Part shown: positions 1 to 6,985 of the stretch, piece after piece | How the letters are laid out: each line of letters begins with the position of its first letter | How positions within the stretch are numbered: position 1 is the stretch's first letter | Source of the DNA: Ferrovibrio sp964429465 | GTDB taxonomy: Bacteria > Pseudomonadota > Alphaproteobacteria > Ferrovibrionales > Ferrovibrionaceae | DNA length: 7,195 bases | Reading direction: 5' to 3' | Assembly (NCBI GenBank): GCA_964429465.1 | Contig: CAYSCA010000176.1 | Span: 1-7,195, forward strand | Translations under genes and position numbers: made by a program | Notes under the pieces: model-generated | What the model was told of the DNA's origin: nothing | Database searches by the model: none | The model's input: the letters and a program-made list of their open reading frames with translations, nothing else

Positions 1-544
<544 letters not shown>

Positions 545-547
545 GCT

Positions 548-1306
548 TCAGCCTCCCAGATAGGCCTTGACCACTTCGGGGTGGCTCTGCACCTCCGAAG
601 GCGTGCCCTGCGCCAGCACGCGGCCGTAATTCAGCGCCAGCACGCGATCCGACACCTCGTTCACCAGGCTCATGTCATGCTCGACCATCAGCACGGTGAT
701 GCCGAGATCGTTCTTGATGTCCTGGATCCAGAAGGCCATGTCCTCGGTCTCTTCCGTGTTCAGGCCCGAGGACGGCTCGTCGAGCAGCAGCAGCTTCGGC
801 TCGGTGCAGAGCGCGCGCGCCAGCTCGACCACCTTGCGCGCCCCGTAGGGCAGGTTGACGATCATCGTGTCGCGGTAATGCTGCAGGTCGAGGAAGTCGA
901 TGACATGCTCGGCCTTCTCGCGATGCGCCAGCTCGCTCTTGCGCACATGCGGCGCGAAGACCATTTCCCACCAGGGCTTGGTGCCGCGATGGGCATGGCG
1001 GCCGAGCAGCAGGTTCTGCAGCACGGTGGCATGCTCGAACAGCTCGATATTCTGGAAGGTGCGCGCGATGCCTAAGCCCGCGATCTGGTGCGGCGGCACC
1101 CTGGTGATGTCGCGGCCCTCGAACAGCAGCTTGCCCTCGGTCGGGTTGTAGATGCGGCTGATCAGGTTGAACACGGTGGTCTTGCCGGCCCCGTTGGGCC
1201 CGATGATGGTGAAGACCTCGCCCTTGTCCACGGCGAAGCTGACGCCGTCGACGGCCTTGATGCCGCCGAAATTGATGGCGAGGTTGTCGGCCTGGAACAG
1301 CGTCAC
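548..1306 (-). CDS. livG: LivG-type ABC transporter ATPase
   Basis: This is the second cytoplasmic ATPase of the HAAT importer and should pair with the LivF-type subunit. The 252 residues match the usual LivG length of about 250-260. Walker A is GPNGAGKT (36-43), the Q-loop is ARTFQNIELF around Q85, Walker B is LLLLDEP (172-178), and the H-loop histidine is H210 in MVEHDM. The ABC signature reads LPYGARK (152-158) in place of LSGGQ. A degenerate LPYG signature is normal for LivG proteins. The start is GTG, sharing the 4-nt GTGA with the livM stop, with a GGAG Shine-Dalgarno (1315-1318, minus strand) 8 nt upstream. The C-terminus (HPEVVKAYLGG) is the standard LivG ending, and the GGAGG that encodes part of it also serves as the livF ribosome binding site. 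The family is clear; the transported ligand cannot be read from an ATPase. Confidence 0.96.
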   Translation of the reverse strand: MTLFQADNLAINFGGIKAVDGVSFAVDKGEVFTIIGPNGAGKTTVFNLISRIYNPTEGKLLFEGRDITRVPPHQIAGLGIARTFQNIELFEHATVLQNLLLGRHAHRGTKPWWEMVFAPHVRKSELAHREKAEHVIDFLDLQHYRDTMIVNLPYGARKVVELARALCTEPKLLLLDEPSSGLNTEETEDMAFWIQDIKNDLGITVLMVEHDMSLVNEVSDRVLALNYGRVLAQGTPSEVQSHPEVVKAYLGG

Positions 1307-2379
1307 CGGAAGCGCTCCGACTTGGTATAGGTCTTCTGCCGCTTGAAAGTCGCCTTCTTGTAGAGCGGGAAGAGCGAGAAATAGAGCTTCACCTTGAGCC
1401 AGCGGCCGTAGATGCCGAGCGGCTCGAACAGGATGAAGAAGACCAGGATGACGCCGAACAGGCCGGGCTCGAGGCCCGGCTGGCGGGCGATGCTCTCCGG
1501 CAGGTAGTCGCGCAGGATGGCGATCATCTGCGGCAGCGCGCCGACGAACATCGCGCCGTAGATCGCGCCATGGATCGAGCCCAGGCCGCCGACCACCACC
1601 ATCAGCAGCAGCTGGATCGACAGCAGGATGTTGAAGGCGTCCGGTGCCAGGTAGCCGATCTTGTGCGCGAAGAAGGTGCCGCCGAAGCCGGTGAAGCCGG
1701 CCGAGATGGCAAAGGCCAGCGTCTTGTAGCGGGCGAGGTTGACACCCATCGACTGCGCCGCGATCTCGGAATCGCGGATCGCGATGAAGGCGCGGCCGGT
1801 CGGCGAGCGCAGCAGGTTGAGCGCCACCAGCACCGCGACCACGACGGCGGCGAGGCAGAGATAATAGAACGGCACGTCGTCGGTGATCGCCACCCCGAAG
1901 GCTTCCGGCCGCGGCACCGGGAAGCCGGCAAAGCCGCCGGTGACGGCTTCCCAGCGGATCAGGATCTGCTCGATGATGAAGGCGAAGGCCAGCGTGGCGA
2001 TGGCGAGATAGATGCCGGTCAGCCGCAGGGCCGGGAAGCCGATCACGGCGCCGATGGCGGCCGAGAGCGCGGTGGCGCAGGGCACCGAGACGACGAAGGG
2101 CACGCCAAGCTTGAGCAGCACGCCATGGGTATAGGCGCCGATGCCGAGGAAGGCGGCGTGGCCGAGCGAGACCTGGCCGGTGAAGCCGACCAGCAGCATC
2201 AGCCCGATGCCGACGATGGCGAGGATCAGCACATAGGAGATCTCGCCGAGCCAGAAATCCTCCAGCAGGAACGGCGCGGCGAGCAGGACGACGACCAGCA
2301 GCGCATACCAGAACCGCGCCACGTTGTCGGGGAACAGGTTGATGTCCTGGTTATAGTCGGTCTTGAACAGGAAGCGCAT
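1303..2379 (-). CDS. livM: LivM-type ABC transporter permease
   Basis: This inner-membrane permease is one half of the HAAT translocation pore, partnered with LivH. At 358 residues it lies within the LivM range. It opens with a soluble segment of about 22 residues, then hydrophobic helices from about residue 25. The family motif GQVSLGHAAFLGIGAY (68-83) follows, and then a cytoplasmic coupling (EAA-like) loop, GRAFIAIRDSEIAAQSMGVN (195-214), that docks on the ATPases. The last helices end near residue 323. After them comes an unusually basic cytoplasmic tail of about 35 residues, rich in Lys, Arg and Tyr. The ATG start lies 12 nt after the livH stop with only a weak GCGAGA-like ribosome binding site, so translation probably relies on coupling to livH. 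The stop overlaps the livG GTG start. The family call is firm; the substrate is unassigned. Confidence 0.95.
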   Translation of the reverse strand: MRFLFKTDYNQDINLFPDNVARFWYALLVVVLLAAPFLLEDFWLGEISYVLILAIVGIGLMLLVGFTGQVSLGHAAFLGIGAYTHGVLLKLGVPFVVSVPCATALSAAIGAVIGFPALRLTGIYLAIATLAFAFIIEQILIRWEAVTGGFAGFPVPRPEAFGVAITDDVPFYYLCLAAVVVAVLVALNLLRSPTGRAFIAIRDSEIAAQSMGVNLARYKTLAFAISAGFTGFGGTFFAHKIGYLAPDAFNILLSIQLLLMVVVGGLGSIHGAIYGAMFVGALPQMIAILRDYLPESIARQPGLEPGLFGVILVFFILFEPLGIYGRWLKVKLYFSLFPLYKKATFKRQKTYTKSERFR

Positions 2380-2391
2380 CGGCGTCTCGCC

Positions 2392-3264
2392 CTATACCCG
2401 TTTGCGGCCGATATTGCCGAGCAGGCCCTGCGGGCGCAGGAACAGCACGGCAAGGATCACCAGGTAGGCCGCGACATCCTTGAAGCCCTCGGGCAGGTAG
2501 ATGCCGGAAAACTGCTCGATCACGCCGATGATCAGTCCGCCGACCACGGCGCCCGGAATCGAGCCGAAGCCGCCCAGCACCGCGGCGGCGAAGGCCTTCA
2601 GCCCGAGCAGGCCGATGGTGACGTCGATGAAGGCGACCGGCGCCAGCAGGATGCCGGCGACCGCCGCCACGCCGGCGGAAATCGCCCAGATCAGCGAAAA
2701 GATCATCTTCACCGGGATGCCCATGTAATAGGCGGCAAGCTGGTTCTGCGAGGCCGCCTGCATGGCCACGCCGATCCGGGTGAAGCGGAAGAAGGTATAG
2801 AGCGCGCCGCACAGGACGGCGGTGCCGACGACGACCGAGGCGTTGACGTCGGCGATGATCAGCCCGCCGACGCGGGTCACGCCGCCGGTGAACGGCGTCT
2901 CGAAGCTGCGCGTCTCGGTGCCCCAGATCATCGAGGCGGCGGCGCGGAAGATGAAGCCGAGCCCGATCGTGAGCATGACGACGGCGAATTGCGGCTGGCC
3001 GATCACCTGGCGCAGGATCAGCGTATCCAGCAGATAGCCGAACACCGCCATGAACAGCACGGCGCCGAGGAAGGCGAGCCAGTAGTTGAAGCCCATCGTC
3101 TCGATCAGGGTGAAAGCGACGAAGGCGCCCAGCATCAGCAGGTCGCCCTGGGCGAAATTCACCATTTCGGTGGCTTTGTAGATCAGCACGAAGCCGAGCG
3201 CGATAAGGCCGTAAATGCAGCCCGCCGAAAGCCCGTTCAGCAGCAACTGGACAATCTCAGACAG
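2392..3264 (-). CDS. livH: LivH-type ABC transporter permease, probable CTG start
   Basis: This inner-membrane permease is the LivM partner and the first gene of the leftward operon. Taken from the CTG at 3264-3262 it has 290 residues, the normal LivH length. It begins (M)SEIVQLLLNGLSAG and runs into the family motif GLIALGFVLIYKATEMVNFAQGD in residues 19-41. The EAA-like coupling loop is FTRIGVAMQAASQNQLAAYYMG (161-182), followed by the conserved GGFGSIPGAVVGG (231-243). The open frame extends upstream to a TTG at 3408 and a GTG at 3393, but the extra 43-48 residues are polar, match nothing I know in LivH, and would begin inside or next to the intergenic palindrome. No ATG, GTG or TTG lies in frame between 3393 and the CTG. 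A strong AGGGAGGG ribosome binding site sits 4 nt before the CTG. The gene ends with TAG. Identity is firm; the start is inferred. Confidence 0.93.
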   Translation of the reverse strand: MSEIVQLLLNGLSAGCIYGLIALGFVLIYKATEMVNFAQGDLLMLGAFVAFTLIETMGFNYWLAFLGAVLFMAVFGYLLDTLILRQVIGQPQFAVVMLTIGLGFIFRAAASMIWGTETRSFETPFTGGVTRVGGLIIADVNASVVVGTAVLCGALYTFFRFTRIGVAMQAASQNQLAAYYMGIPVKMIFSLIWAISAGVAAVAGILLAPVAFIDVTIGLLGLKAFAAAVLGGFGSIPGAVVGGLIIGVIEQFSGIYLPEGFKDVAAYLVILAVLFLRPQGLLGNIGRKRV

Positions 3265-3268
3265 CTTG

Positions 3269-3276
3269 CCCTCCCT
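3269..3276 (-). promoter_or_regulatory. Shine-Dalgarno that decides the livH start
   Basis: On the minus strand these bases read AGGGAGGG, followed by CAAG and then CTG TCT GAG. This is the strongest ribosome binding site in the leftward operon. It is placed correctly only for the CTG at 3264, not for the TTG at 3408 or the GTG at 3393. A TTG five codons further in lacks a comparable site and would remove the conserved SEIVQ start. Confidence 0.6.
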
Positions 3277-3320
3277 ACCCCATCGAAAAGCGATTCTTGG
3301 TGTCGCCCTGAAGTGATGGC

Positions 3321-3350
3321 AGATTACGGAGGCGGCGCCGTCGCGGTCAA
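3321..3350 (-). promoter_or_regulatory. Weak candidate sigma-70 promoter for the liv operon
   Basis: On the minus strand TTGACC (3350-3345) is followed after 18 nt by TAATCT (3326-3321), about 57 nt upstream of the CTG start. The -35 matches five of six consensus bases and the -10 only three of six. It is the best-spaced pair I found in the gap by eye, but chance matches of this quality are common. Confidence 0.22.
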
Positions 3351-3393
3351 TGGCTTCGCGCTCGCGTGAATGCCAGTCACCTGATTTAACCAC

Positions 3394-3408
3394 TTGACGT
3401 AGCGTCAA
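3394..3408. promoter_or_regulatory. Perfect palindrome, candidate operator between divergent operons
   Basis: TTGACG-TAG-CGTCAA is a perfect inverted repeat with 6-bp arms and a 3-bp spacer. It lies 18 bp upstream of the hydrolase ATG (3427) and about 130 bp upstream of the proposed livH start. Each arm also reads as a TTGACG -35-like hexamer facing outward, but neither has a good -10 at 16-18 nt. A dimeric repressor or activator (TetR, MerR or GntR-like in site size) bound here could control one or both directions. The regulator is not identified. The AraC protein in this window is a less natural match, because AraC proteins usually prefer longer direct repeats. Confidence 0.5.
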
Positions 3409-3426
3409 TTTTCACAGGTACCCTCG

Positions 3427-4368
3427 ATGTCCATCCCTTTCGTCAGAGATCTCGAATTCGATTACGGCGCAGCCCGGCGCCTGAGCCCGCTGGTGCGTCG
3501 CGTGATCGCCCGCAATCCCTCGGCTTTCACCTTCCACGGCACCGGCACCTACATCCTCGGCAACCGCAATGTCGCGGTGATCGACCCCGGACCGGATGAC
3601 GAGAACCACATCGCCGCTCTGCTCTCCGCGCTGGAGGGCGAAACCGTCAGCCATATCCTGATCACCCATACCCATCGCGACCATTCGCCCGGCGCCGCCC
3701 TCCTCAAACAGAAAACCGGCGCGCCGACCTATGCCTTCGGCCCGCATCCGCTGCCCAAAGGCGGCCTCGCGGTGGAAGAAGGCGGCGATCACGATTTCCG
3801 TCCCGACCACCGGCTCGAAGACGGCGCGCGCATCGCCGGCGACGGCTGGACCGTCACCGCGCTGCACACGCCGGGCCATATCTCCAACCACCTCTGCTTC
3901 GCGCTGGAGGAGGAGAAGGCGCTGTTCAGCGGCGACCATGTGATGGGCTGGTCGACCACGGTGATCTCGCCGCCCGACGGCAACATGACCGAGTATTACG
4001 AGTCCTTGCGCAAGCTGCTGCCGCGCGACGACGTTCGCTACTACCCCACCCATGGCGCGCCGATCGACCGCGCGACGACGGGCAGGAGCCCGCAGCAATT
4101 CGTCGAGGCCTTGCTGGCGCACCGCGCCGGCCGCGAGATGCAGATCGTCAGCTGCCTCTCGAAGGACGGCCCGATGACCATCCCCGAGATGGTGAAGCGG
4201 ATGTACGCGGACGTGCCGGAATACCTGCATCCGGCGGCGGCCCGCTCGGTGCTGGCGCATCTGATCCACATGGCCCATGAGGGCCGGGTGCAGCCCGAGG
4301 GCGGCGAGGCGGACGAGGCGGCGGTGTATCGGCTGGGTACCGGAAAACCGCTCCCGAGACCGGAATGA
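3427..4368 (+). CDS. Metallo-beta-lactamase-fold hydrolase, LACTB2-like with C-terminal winged helix
   Basis: This is probably a soluble di-zinc hydrolase of 313 residues. The metal-binding set is complete: HTHRDH (H81, H83, D85, H86), H151 in TPGH, D170 in SGDH and H209 in PTHG. The fold starts around residue 33 with a GTGTYILG strand and the IDPGP turn (52-56). Residues from about 225 to 305 form a second domain, with AHRAGREMQIV, PMTIPEMVKRMYADVP and AARSVLAHLIHMAHEGRV. This matches the winged-helix tail of LACTB2-like proteins. Relatives include thioesterase-like and glyoxalase II-like hydrolases and the LACTB2 endoribonuclease, so the substrate could be a thioester, an ester or RNA. The ATG follows a weak AGG ribosome binding site 8 nt upstream. 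The stop overlaps the next start as ATGA. It is divergent from the liv operon across a gap holding a perfect palindrome. Confidence 0.9.
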   Translation: MSIPFVRDLEFDYGAARRLSPLVRRVIARNPSAFTFHGTGTYILGNRNVAVIDPGPDDENHIAALLSALEGETVSHILITHTHRDHSPGAALLKQKTGAPTYAFGPHPLPKGGLAVEEGGDHDFRPDHRLEDGARIAGDGWTVTALHTPGHISNHLCFALEEEKALFSGDHVMGWSTTVISPPDGNMTEYYESLRKLLPRDDVRYYPTHGAPIDRATTGRSPQQFVEALLAHRAGREMQIVSCLSKDGPMTIPEMVKRMYADVPEYLHPAAARSVLAHLIHMAHEGRVQPEGGEADEAAVYRLGTGKPLPRPE

Positions 4369-5135
4369 CGTCTGCATCGAAACTCTATGCCTGGGGCGCG
4401 CGGGTCCTGTTCATCGGCCCCACCTTCGGCCTGTCGCCCCATCGCAACGCGGTCGGCGTCGCCGCTTTCGGCATCGACGGACCATTCGAGGTGGCGGGAG
4501 ATCCTGAGCATCCCGCATGCGTCTATCGTCGTTGCCGTAGCATCGTCATCCCGCCCAACCAGCTGCATCATCTGGTCGTGCCTGCTGGCGACCGCATGGC
4601 CTGCCTCTATGTCGATGCGCGCAGCACCGATCTGCAGCACCTGCTGCAGAGGACAGCCGAAACTGCAGCCGGCATCGGTAGCGGACTCGAGGGTGAGGCC
4701 GAGTTGATCGCCGCGCTCCGACGGCTGGCGAATGGCGACAGCGACTGGCCGCAGACCCGTTCCCTGCTGAAAACGATGCTGTCTGGCAGCACGCGACCCG
4801 CCGATCCGCGCGTACAACAGGCCATTGCCCTGCTCGCCACTGATCCAGCGGGCCGGCTGTCGCTGGAGGACGTCGCCGCCGCTACCGGCCTGTCGGCCTC
4901 ACGCTTCAGTCATCTGTTCAAGAGCAATACCGGGGTGTCACTGCGCCGCTTCCGCATCTGGCTCGCAATGGGCGCCGCCACACAGGCGATGGCACGCGGC
5001 GAGAGCATGACCACCGCCGCCCTGGACGCCGGTTTCGCCAGCTCGGCCCATTTCAGCGCTGTCTTCCGCGACATGTTCGGCATGGAACCCTCGCGGCTGG
5101 CGGGAGGATTGCGTCCGGCGGCGGAAAAAATTTAA
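4365..5135 (+). CDS. AraC/XylS-family transcriptional regulator
   Basis: This is a DNA-binding regulator of 256 residues with the standard two-domain plan. The N-terminal part (about 1-100) looks like a small cupin-type sensor; segments such as SIVIPPNQLHHLVVPAGDRMACLYVD (59-84) fit its beta strands, and the ligand is unknown. The C-terminal AraC domain (about 147-247) holds two helix-turn-helix units. The first is LSLEDVAAATGLSASRFSHLFKSNTG (165-190). The second is MTTAALDAGFASSAHFSAVFRDMFGMEPSRL (215-245), which contains the family's typical GF-S-HF--F---FG pattern. The start overlaps the hydrolase stop as ATGA, so the two are co-translated. Three small genes follow on the same strand and are natural targets, though autoregulation or remote targets are equally possible. 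An A/T run, AAAAAATTTAAA (5125-5136), spans the stop and has no stem in front, so it is not counted as a terminator. Confidence 0.93.
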   Translation: MTSASKLYAWGARVLFIGPTFGLSPHRNAVGVAAFGIDGPFEVAGDPEHPACVYRRCRSIVIPPNQLHHLVVPAGDRMACLYVDARSTDLQHLLQRTAETAAGIGSGLEGEAELIAALRRLANGDSDWPQTRSLLKTMLSGSTRPADPRVQQAIALLATDPAGRLSLEDVAAATGLSASRFSHLFKSNTGVSLRRFRIWLAMGAATQAMARGESMTTAALDAGFASSAHFSAVFRDMFGMEPSRLAGGLRPAAEKI

Positions 5136-5190
5136 ACCGGCAGCAAGTTCTTGAAAGCCAGTTTCCAGCTCGCCGGGCTACCAGCGGGCC

Positions 5191-5643
5191 ATGAACACCC
5201 GCACCTCCCCCTGCCGAACCGTCAGGGCAACTGCCGGACAGTCGCAGCAGAGACATACCCGCCAGGTAATCGAGCGGTACGCCGCCGCATGGCAGTCCGG
5301 CGATCTGGTGGCGATGGCCGGATGTTACGCGCCCGGCTTCACGCTGCACTATTCCGGTAACCACGTTCTGGCCGGCGATCATGTCGGCGCTGAGCGGGCC
5401 TGCCAAGTGATGGCGGAATTCGGGCGGCGCACCCGCCGGCGGCTCGCCGCCATCCAGGCGATCATGGCCGGGCCGGGATATGCCAGCATCCTCGTCCGCG
5501 AATTCTTCCAGCACAACGGAAAGGCAGTCGAGCTCAACCGCGTACTCGTCTACGCAATCGATGCCGACCGGCTGCAGGAATGCTGGGTCTATGACCGTAA
5601 TCAGCCCCTGGTCGATGCAATCATCAACGGCTCGCCGGCCTGA
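5191..5643 (+). CDS. SnoaL-like / NTF2-fold protein of unknown substrate
   Basis: This is a 150-residue protein with the NTF2-like (SnoaL) cone fold, a family of polyketide cyclases, isomerases, dehydratases and non-enzymatic ligand binders. The diagnostic pattern is a long first helix, VIERYAAAWQSGDLVAMAGCYAPGFTLHYSG (26-56), then strand segments SILVREFFQHNG (99-110) and AVELNRVLVYAIDADRLQECWVYD (112-135). The last of these is the usual ending of SnoaL domains. The first 20 or so residues are polar and probably disordered. The ribosome binding site before the ATG at 5191 is poor, so the true start is uncertain, but no clearly better in-frame site was seen. A 55-nt gap follows the AraC gene and may hold a weak promoter (TTGAAA at 5151 without a good -10). 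No catalytic role can be assigned from the sequence alone. Confidence 0.85.
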   Translation: MNTRTSPCRTVRATAGQSQQRHTRQVIERYAAAWQSGDLVAMAGCYAPGFTLHYSGNHVLAGDHVGAERACQVMAEFGRRTRRRLAAIQAIMAGPGYASILVREFFQHNGKAVELNRVLVYAIDADRLQECWVYDRNQPLVDAIINGSPA

Positions 5644-5694
5644 CGCGCTCTGGGCGGTGCAGCAAACCTCCATCATTCAACAGGAGAATGTCCG

Positions 5695-6111
5695 ATGTCT
5701 GTCCCGTTTACGCTGAAAAAACCTGATGGCGGCGTTGTCCCTCATCTCAACGTCGACGGCGCTTCCGCCGCTGCGGCTTTCTACGGCCACGCCTTCGCCG
5801 CCGAAGAACTATCCCGCATCCCGGCACCGGACGGCGAGAAGCTCATGTACTGCCTTTTGCATATCAACAACGGCATGTTGATCCTGAGCGACTGTTTCCC
5901 CGAGGCCGGCCATGCTTTGCAGCCGTCGCACAGCTACACCATGCATCTGCAGGTCGGTGATGCCGCGGCGTGGTGGCAACGCGCCATCGATGCCGGTGCC
6001 GAGATCGTCGTTCCGCTCGCCCCGACATTCTGGGGCGACATTTACGGCAAGCTGAAGGACCCCTTCGGCATCACCTGGTCGCTGGGCAGCGCTGCACCGG
6101 CCAATAGTTGA
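5695..6111 (+). CDS. VOC-superfamily protein, PhnB-like
   Basis: This is a 138-residue protein of the vicinal oxygen chelate (glyoxalase/bleomycin-resistance/dioxygenase) superfamily, in the PhnB-like branch. Visible marks are VPHLNVDGASAAAAFYGHAFAAEE (15-38), LLHINNGMLILSD (54-66) and the branch-typical ending TFWGDIYGKLKDPFGITWSL (111-130). H17 and H56 lie where metal ligands often fall in this superfamily, but PhnB-like members are frequently uncharacterised and some bind no metal. The ATG has a good AGGAGA ribosome binding site (5682-5687) with 7-nt spacing, 51 nt after the SnoaL gene. Plausible roles are binding or converting a small reactive or toxic molecule. The PhnB name does not imply phosphonate metabolism here, since no phn gene is in the window. 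Confidence 0.92.
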   Translation: MSVPFTLKKPDGGVVPHLNVDGASAAAAFYGHAFAAEELSRIPAPDGEKLMYCLLHINNGMLILSDCFPEAGHALQPSHSYTMHLQVGDAAAWWQRAIDAGAEIVVPLAPTFWGDIYGKLKDPFGITWSLGSAAPANS

Positions 6112-6136
6112 AGGCACTCCGGAGAGGCAGATATCT

Positions 6137-6547
6137 ATGTTGAAATACGATCTCTTGGGCCGTTTTCCCCGCGCAGTCCCCCGGGCCGGATTTGTCCTGA
6201 CCGGTATCGCAGCGCTGTTTCTGCTGTTCGACAGCATCATCAAGCTGTTGCGGCTGCCAGTAGTGCTGGAGTCGTTCGACAGGCTGGGCTTTTCTTCGGA
6301 TGTCGCGTTGGGAATCGGAATCCTGGAACTGACCTGCACCATTCTCTACATCATCCCGCGCACAGCGATACTGGGCGCCGTGTTGCTCACCGGGGTGATG
6401 GGCGGGGCGATCTCGTCACATGTCCGACTGGACGATCCGCTGTTCAGCCACGTGCTGTTCGGCGGCTATCTCGGCCTTGTCATCTGGGGTGGCCTATTCC
6501 TGCAAGACCCCCGTCTGCGCGCCCTGCTTCCGCTGCGCCGGGCCTAG
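6137..6547 (+). CDS. DoxX-like four-helix membrane protein
   Basis: This is a small inner-membrane protein of 136 residues. Four hydrophobic helices are visible at about 17-37, 56-73, 76-94 and 103-122, with a basic N-terminus and a short basic tail (RLRALLPLRRA). The sequence LELTCTILYIIPRTAILGAVLLTGVMGGAISSHVRLDDPLFSHVLFGGYLGLVIWGGL (63-120) is typical of DoxX-like proteins, apparently the DoxX_2 type. Members are mostly of unknown function. Some DoxX relatives have been linked to quinone-dependent oxidation or redox stress, but that cannot be read from this sequence. The ATG has a GGAGAGG ribosome binding site (6121-6127) at 9-nt spacing, and the gene begins 25 nt after the VOC gene. It is the last gene of the rightward block, and no convincing terminator was found after it. 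Confidence 0.92.
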   Translation: MLKYDLLGRFPRAVPRAGFVLTGIAALFLLFDSIIKLLRLPVVLESFDRLGFSSDVALGIGILELTCTILYIIPRTAILGAVLLTGVMGGAISSHVRLDDPLFSHVLFGGYLGLVIWGGLFLQDPRLRALLPLRRA

Positions 6548-6570
6548 CTCCGGCGATTCGCCCGGACTGC

Positions 6571-6608
6571 TTGACAGTTTGTACACTTTATGTTCTTGTG
6601 TAAAGTGT
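6571..6608. promoter_or_regulatory. TTGACA box plus 8-bp inverted repeat, orphan operator-like site
   Basis: TTGACA (6571-6576) is a perfect -35 hexamer on the plus strand. It is followed by an exact inverted repeat, ACACTTTA (6583-6590) and TAAAGTGT (6601-6608), separated by 10 nt. The stretch is clearly richer in A/T than its surroundings. No good -10 lies 16-18 nt downstream of the TTGACA, and no believable gene starts in the following 580 bases. The layout resembles repressor-controlled promoters (TetR-like), so this may be what remains of a promoter whose gene was lost or replaced. A hairpin in the doxX-like mRNA tail is another possibility. Confidence 0.4.
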
Positions 6609-6690
6609 TCGCAAGCCTTGCTGTTGGACATCGTCAATCGGATCGGATGCATACGGAATTATGCAGGCGCAGCCGGCTGCCATCGCGCCA

Positions 6691-6985
6691 ACGGGATTCA
6701 ACCGGCTCCCAACGGGACTCGACTGGGGCATCGAACGGGATCGAACTGGCGCGCTGCCGGGCTCGCCTGGCGCAGAATAACAAGCGGTTAGCCGCCACTT
6801 CTACCCGGAATAAGCGGGTTTGCGCCGGGCCACCGCCCCTTGCCGTTGGGATTTGCCGGCCTGCAACCGGCTCGCCTTGGCTCTCCATCGGCTCGGACTT
6901 GGCATTCTCTCGCTCCAGCCTGGGCTTTCAATGGGACGCACTTGGCATCCACTTGGCTGCAATTGGCTCGCAGCAGGACGCCGGA
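6691..6985 (+). repeat. Degenerate tandem array with a 10-11 bp period (phased GG steps)
   Basis: This is a non-coding stretch built of degenerate units of about 11 bp, roughly NYGGGNTCNAC in the first part and YTTGGCNTCNAC in the second. GG steps begin at 6693, 6704, 6715, 6726, 6737, 6748, 6759 and 6769, an almost unbroken 11-nt ladder. After a less regular patch (6771-6847, with GG at 6807, 6817 and 6827) the ladder resumes at 6848, 6858, 6869, 6879, 6890 and 6901. It misses one at 6912 and continues at 6922, 6933, 6944, 6955, 6965 and 6976. Because 10-11 bp is one helical turn, the GG steps fall on one face of the DNA. The open frames across it lack a ribosome binding site and contain only echoes of the repeat. 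It could be a decayed minisatellite or an array of protein-contact sites. Confidence 0.6.

Noticed and set aside
1570..3369. Plus-strand open frame of 599 codons opposite livM and livH
   Set aside because: It is fully antisense to two clear permease genes. Its product is rich in Gln, His, Asp, Glu and Arg with no fold pattern, as expected from the complement of hydrophobic high-GC codons.
3412..4377. Minus-strand open frame of 321 codons opposite the hydrolase
   Set aside because: The plus strand encodes a complete metallo-beta-lactamase motif set; the antisense product is Arg/Ala/His-rich and lacks domains.
5125..5136. A/T run AAAAAATTTAAA at the end of the AraC gene as a terminator
   Set aside because: No stem-loop precedes the run on either strand in a usable position; it partly encodes the last codons and the stop.
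5809..6342. Minus-strand open frame of 177 codons opposite the VOC and DoxX-like genes
   Set aside because: It spans two clear genes with good ribosome binding sites on the other strand and shows no domain.
6538..6565. Possible terminator after the doxX-like gene (CCGGGC with GCCCGG)
   Set aside because: The stem is only 6 bp with a 16-nt loop, starts inside the coding end, and has no T-run after it.
6634..6888. Minus-strand open frame of 84 codons with PVESRW repeats
   Set aside because: The repeated peptide reflects two neighbouring 21-nt blocks of the DNA array; it has no homology that I recognise and no start signal.
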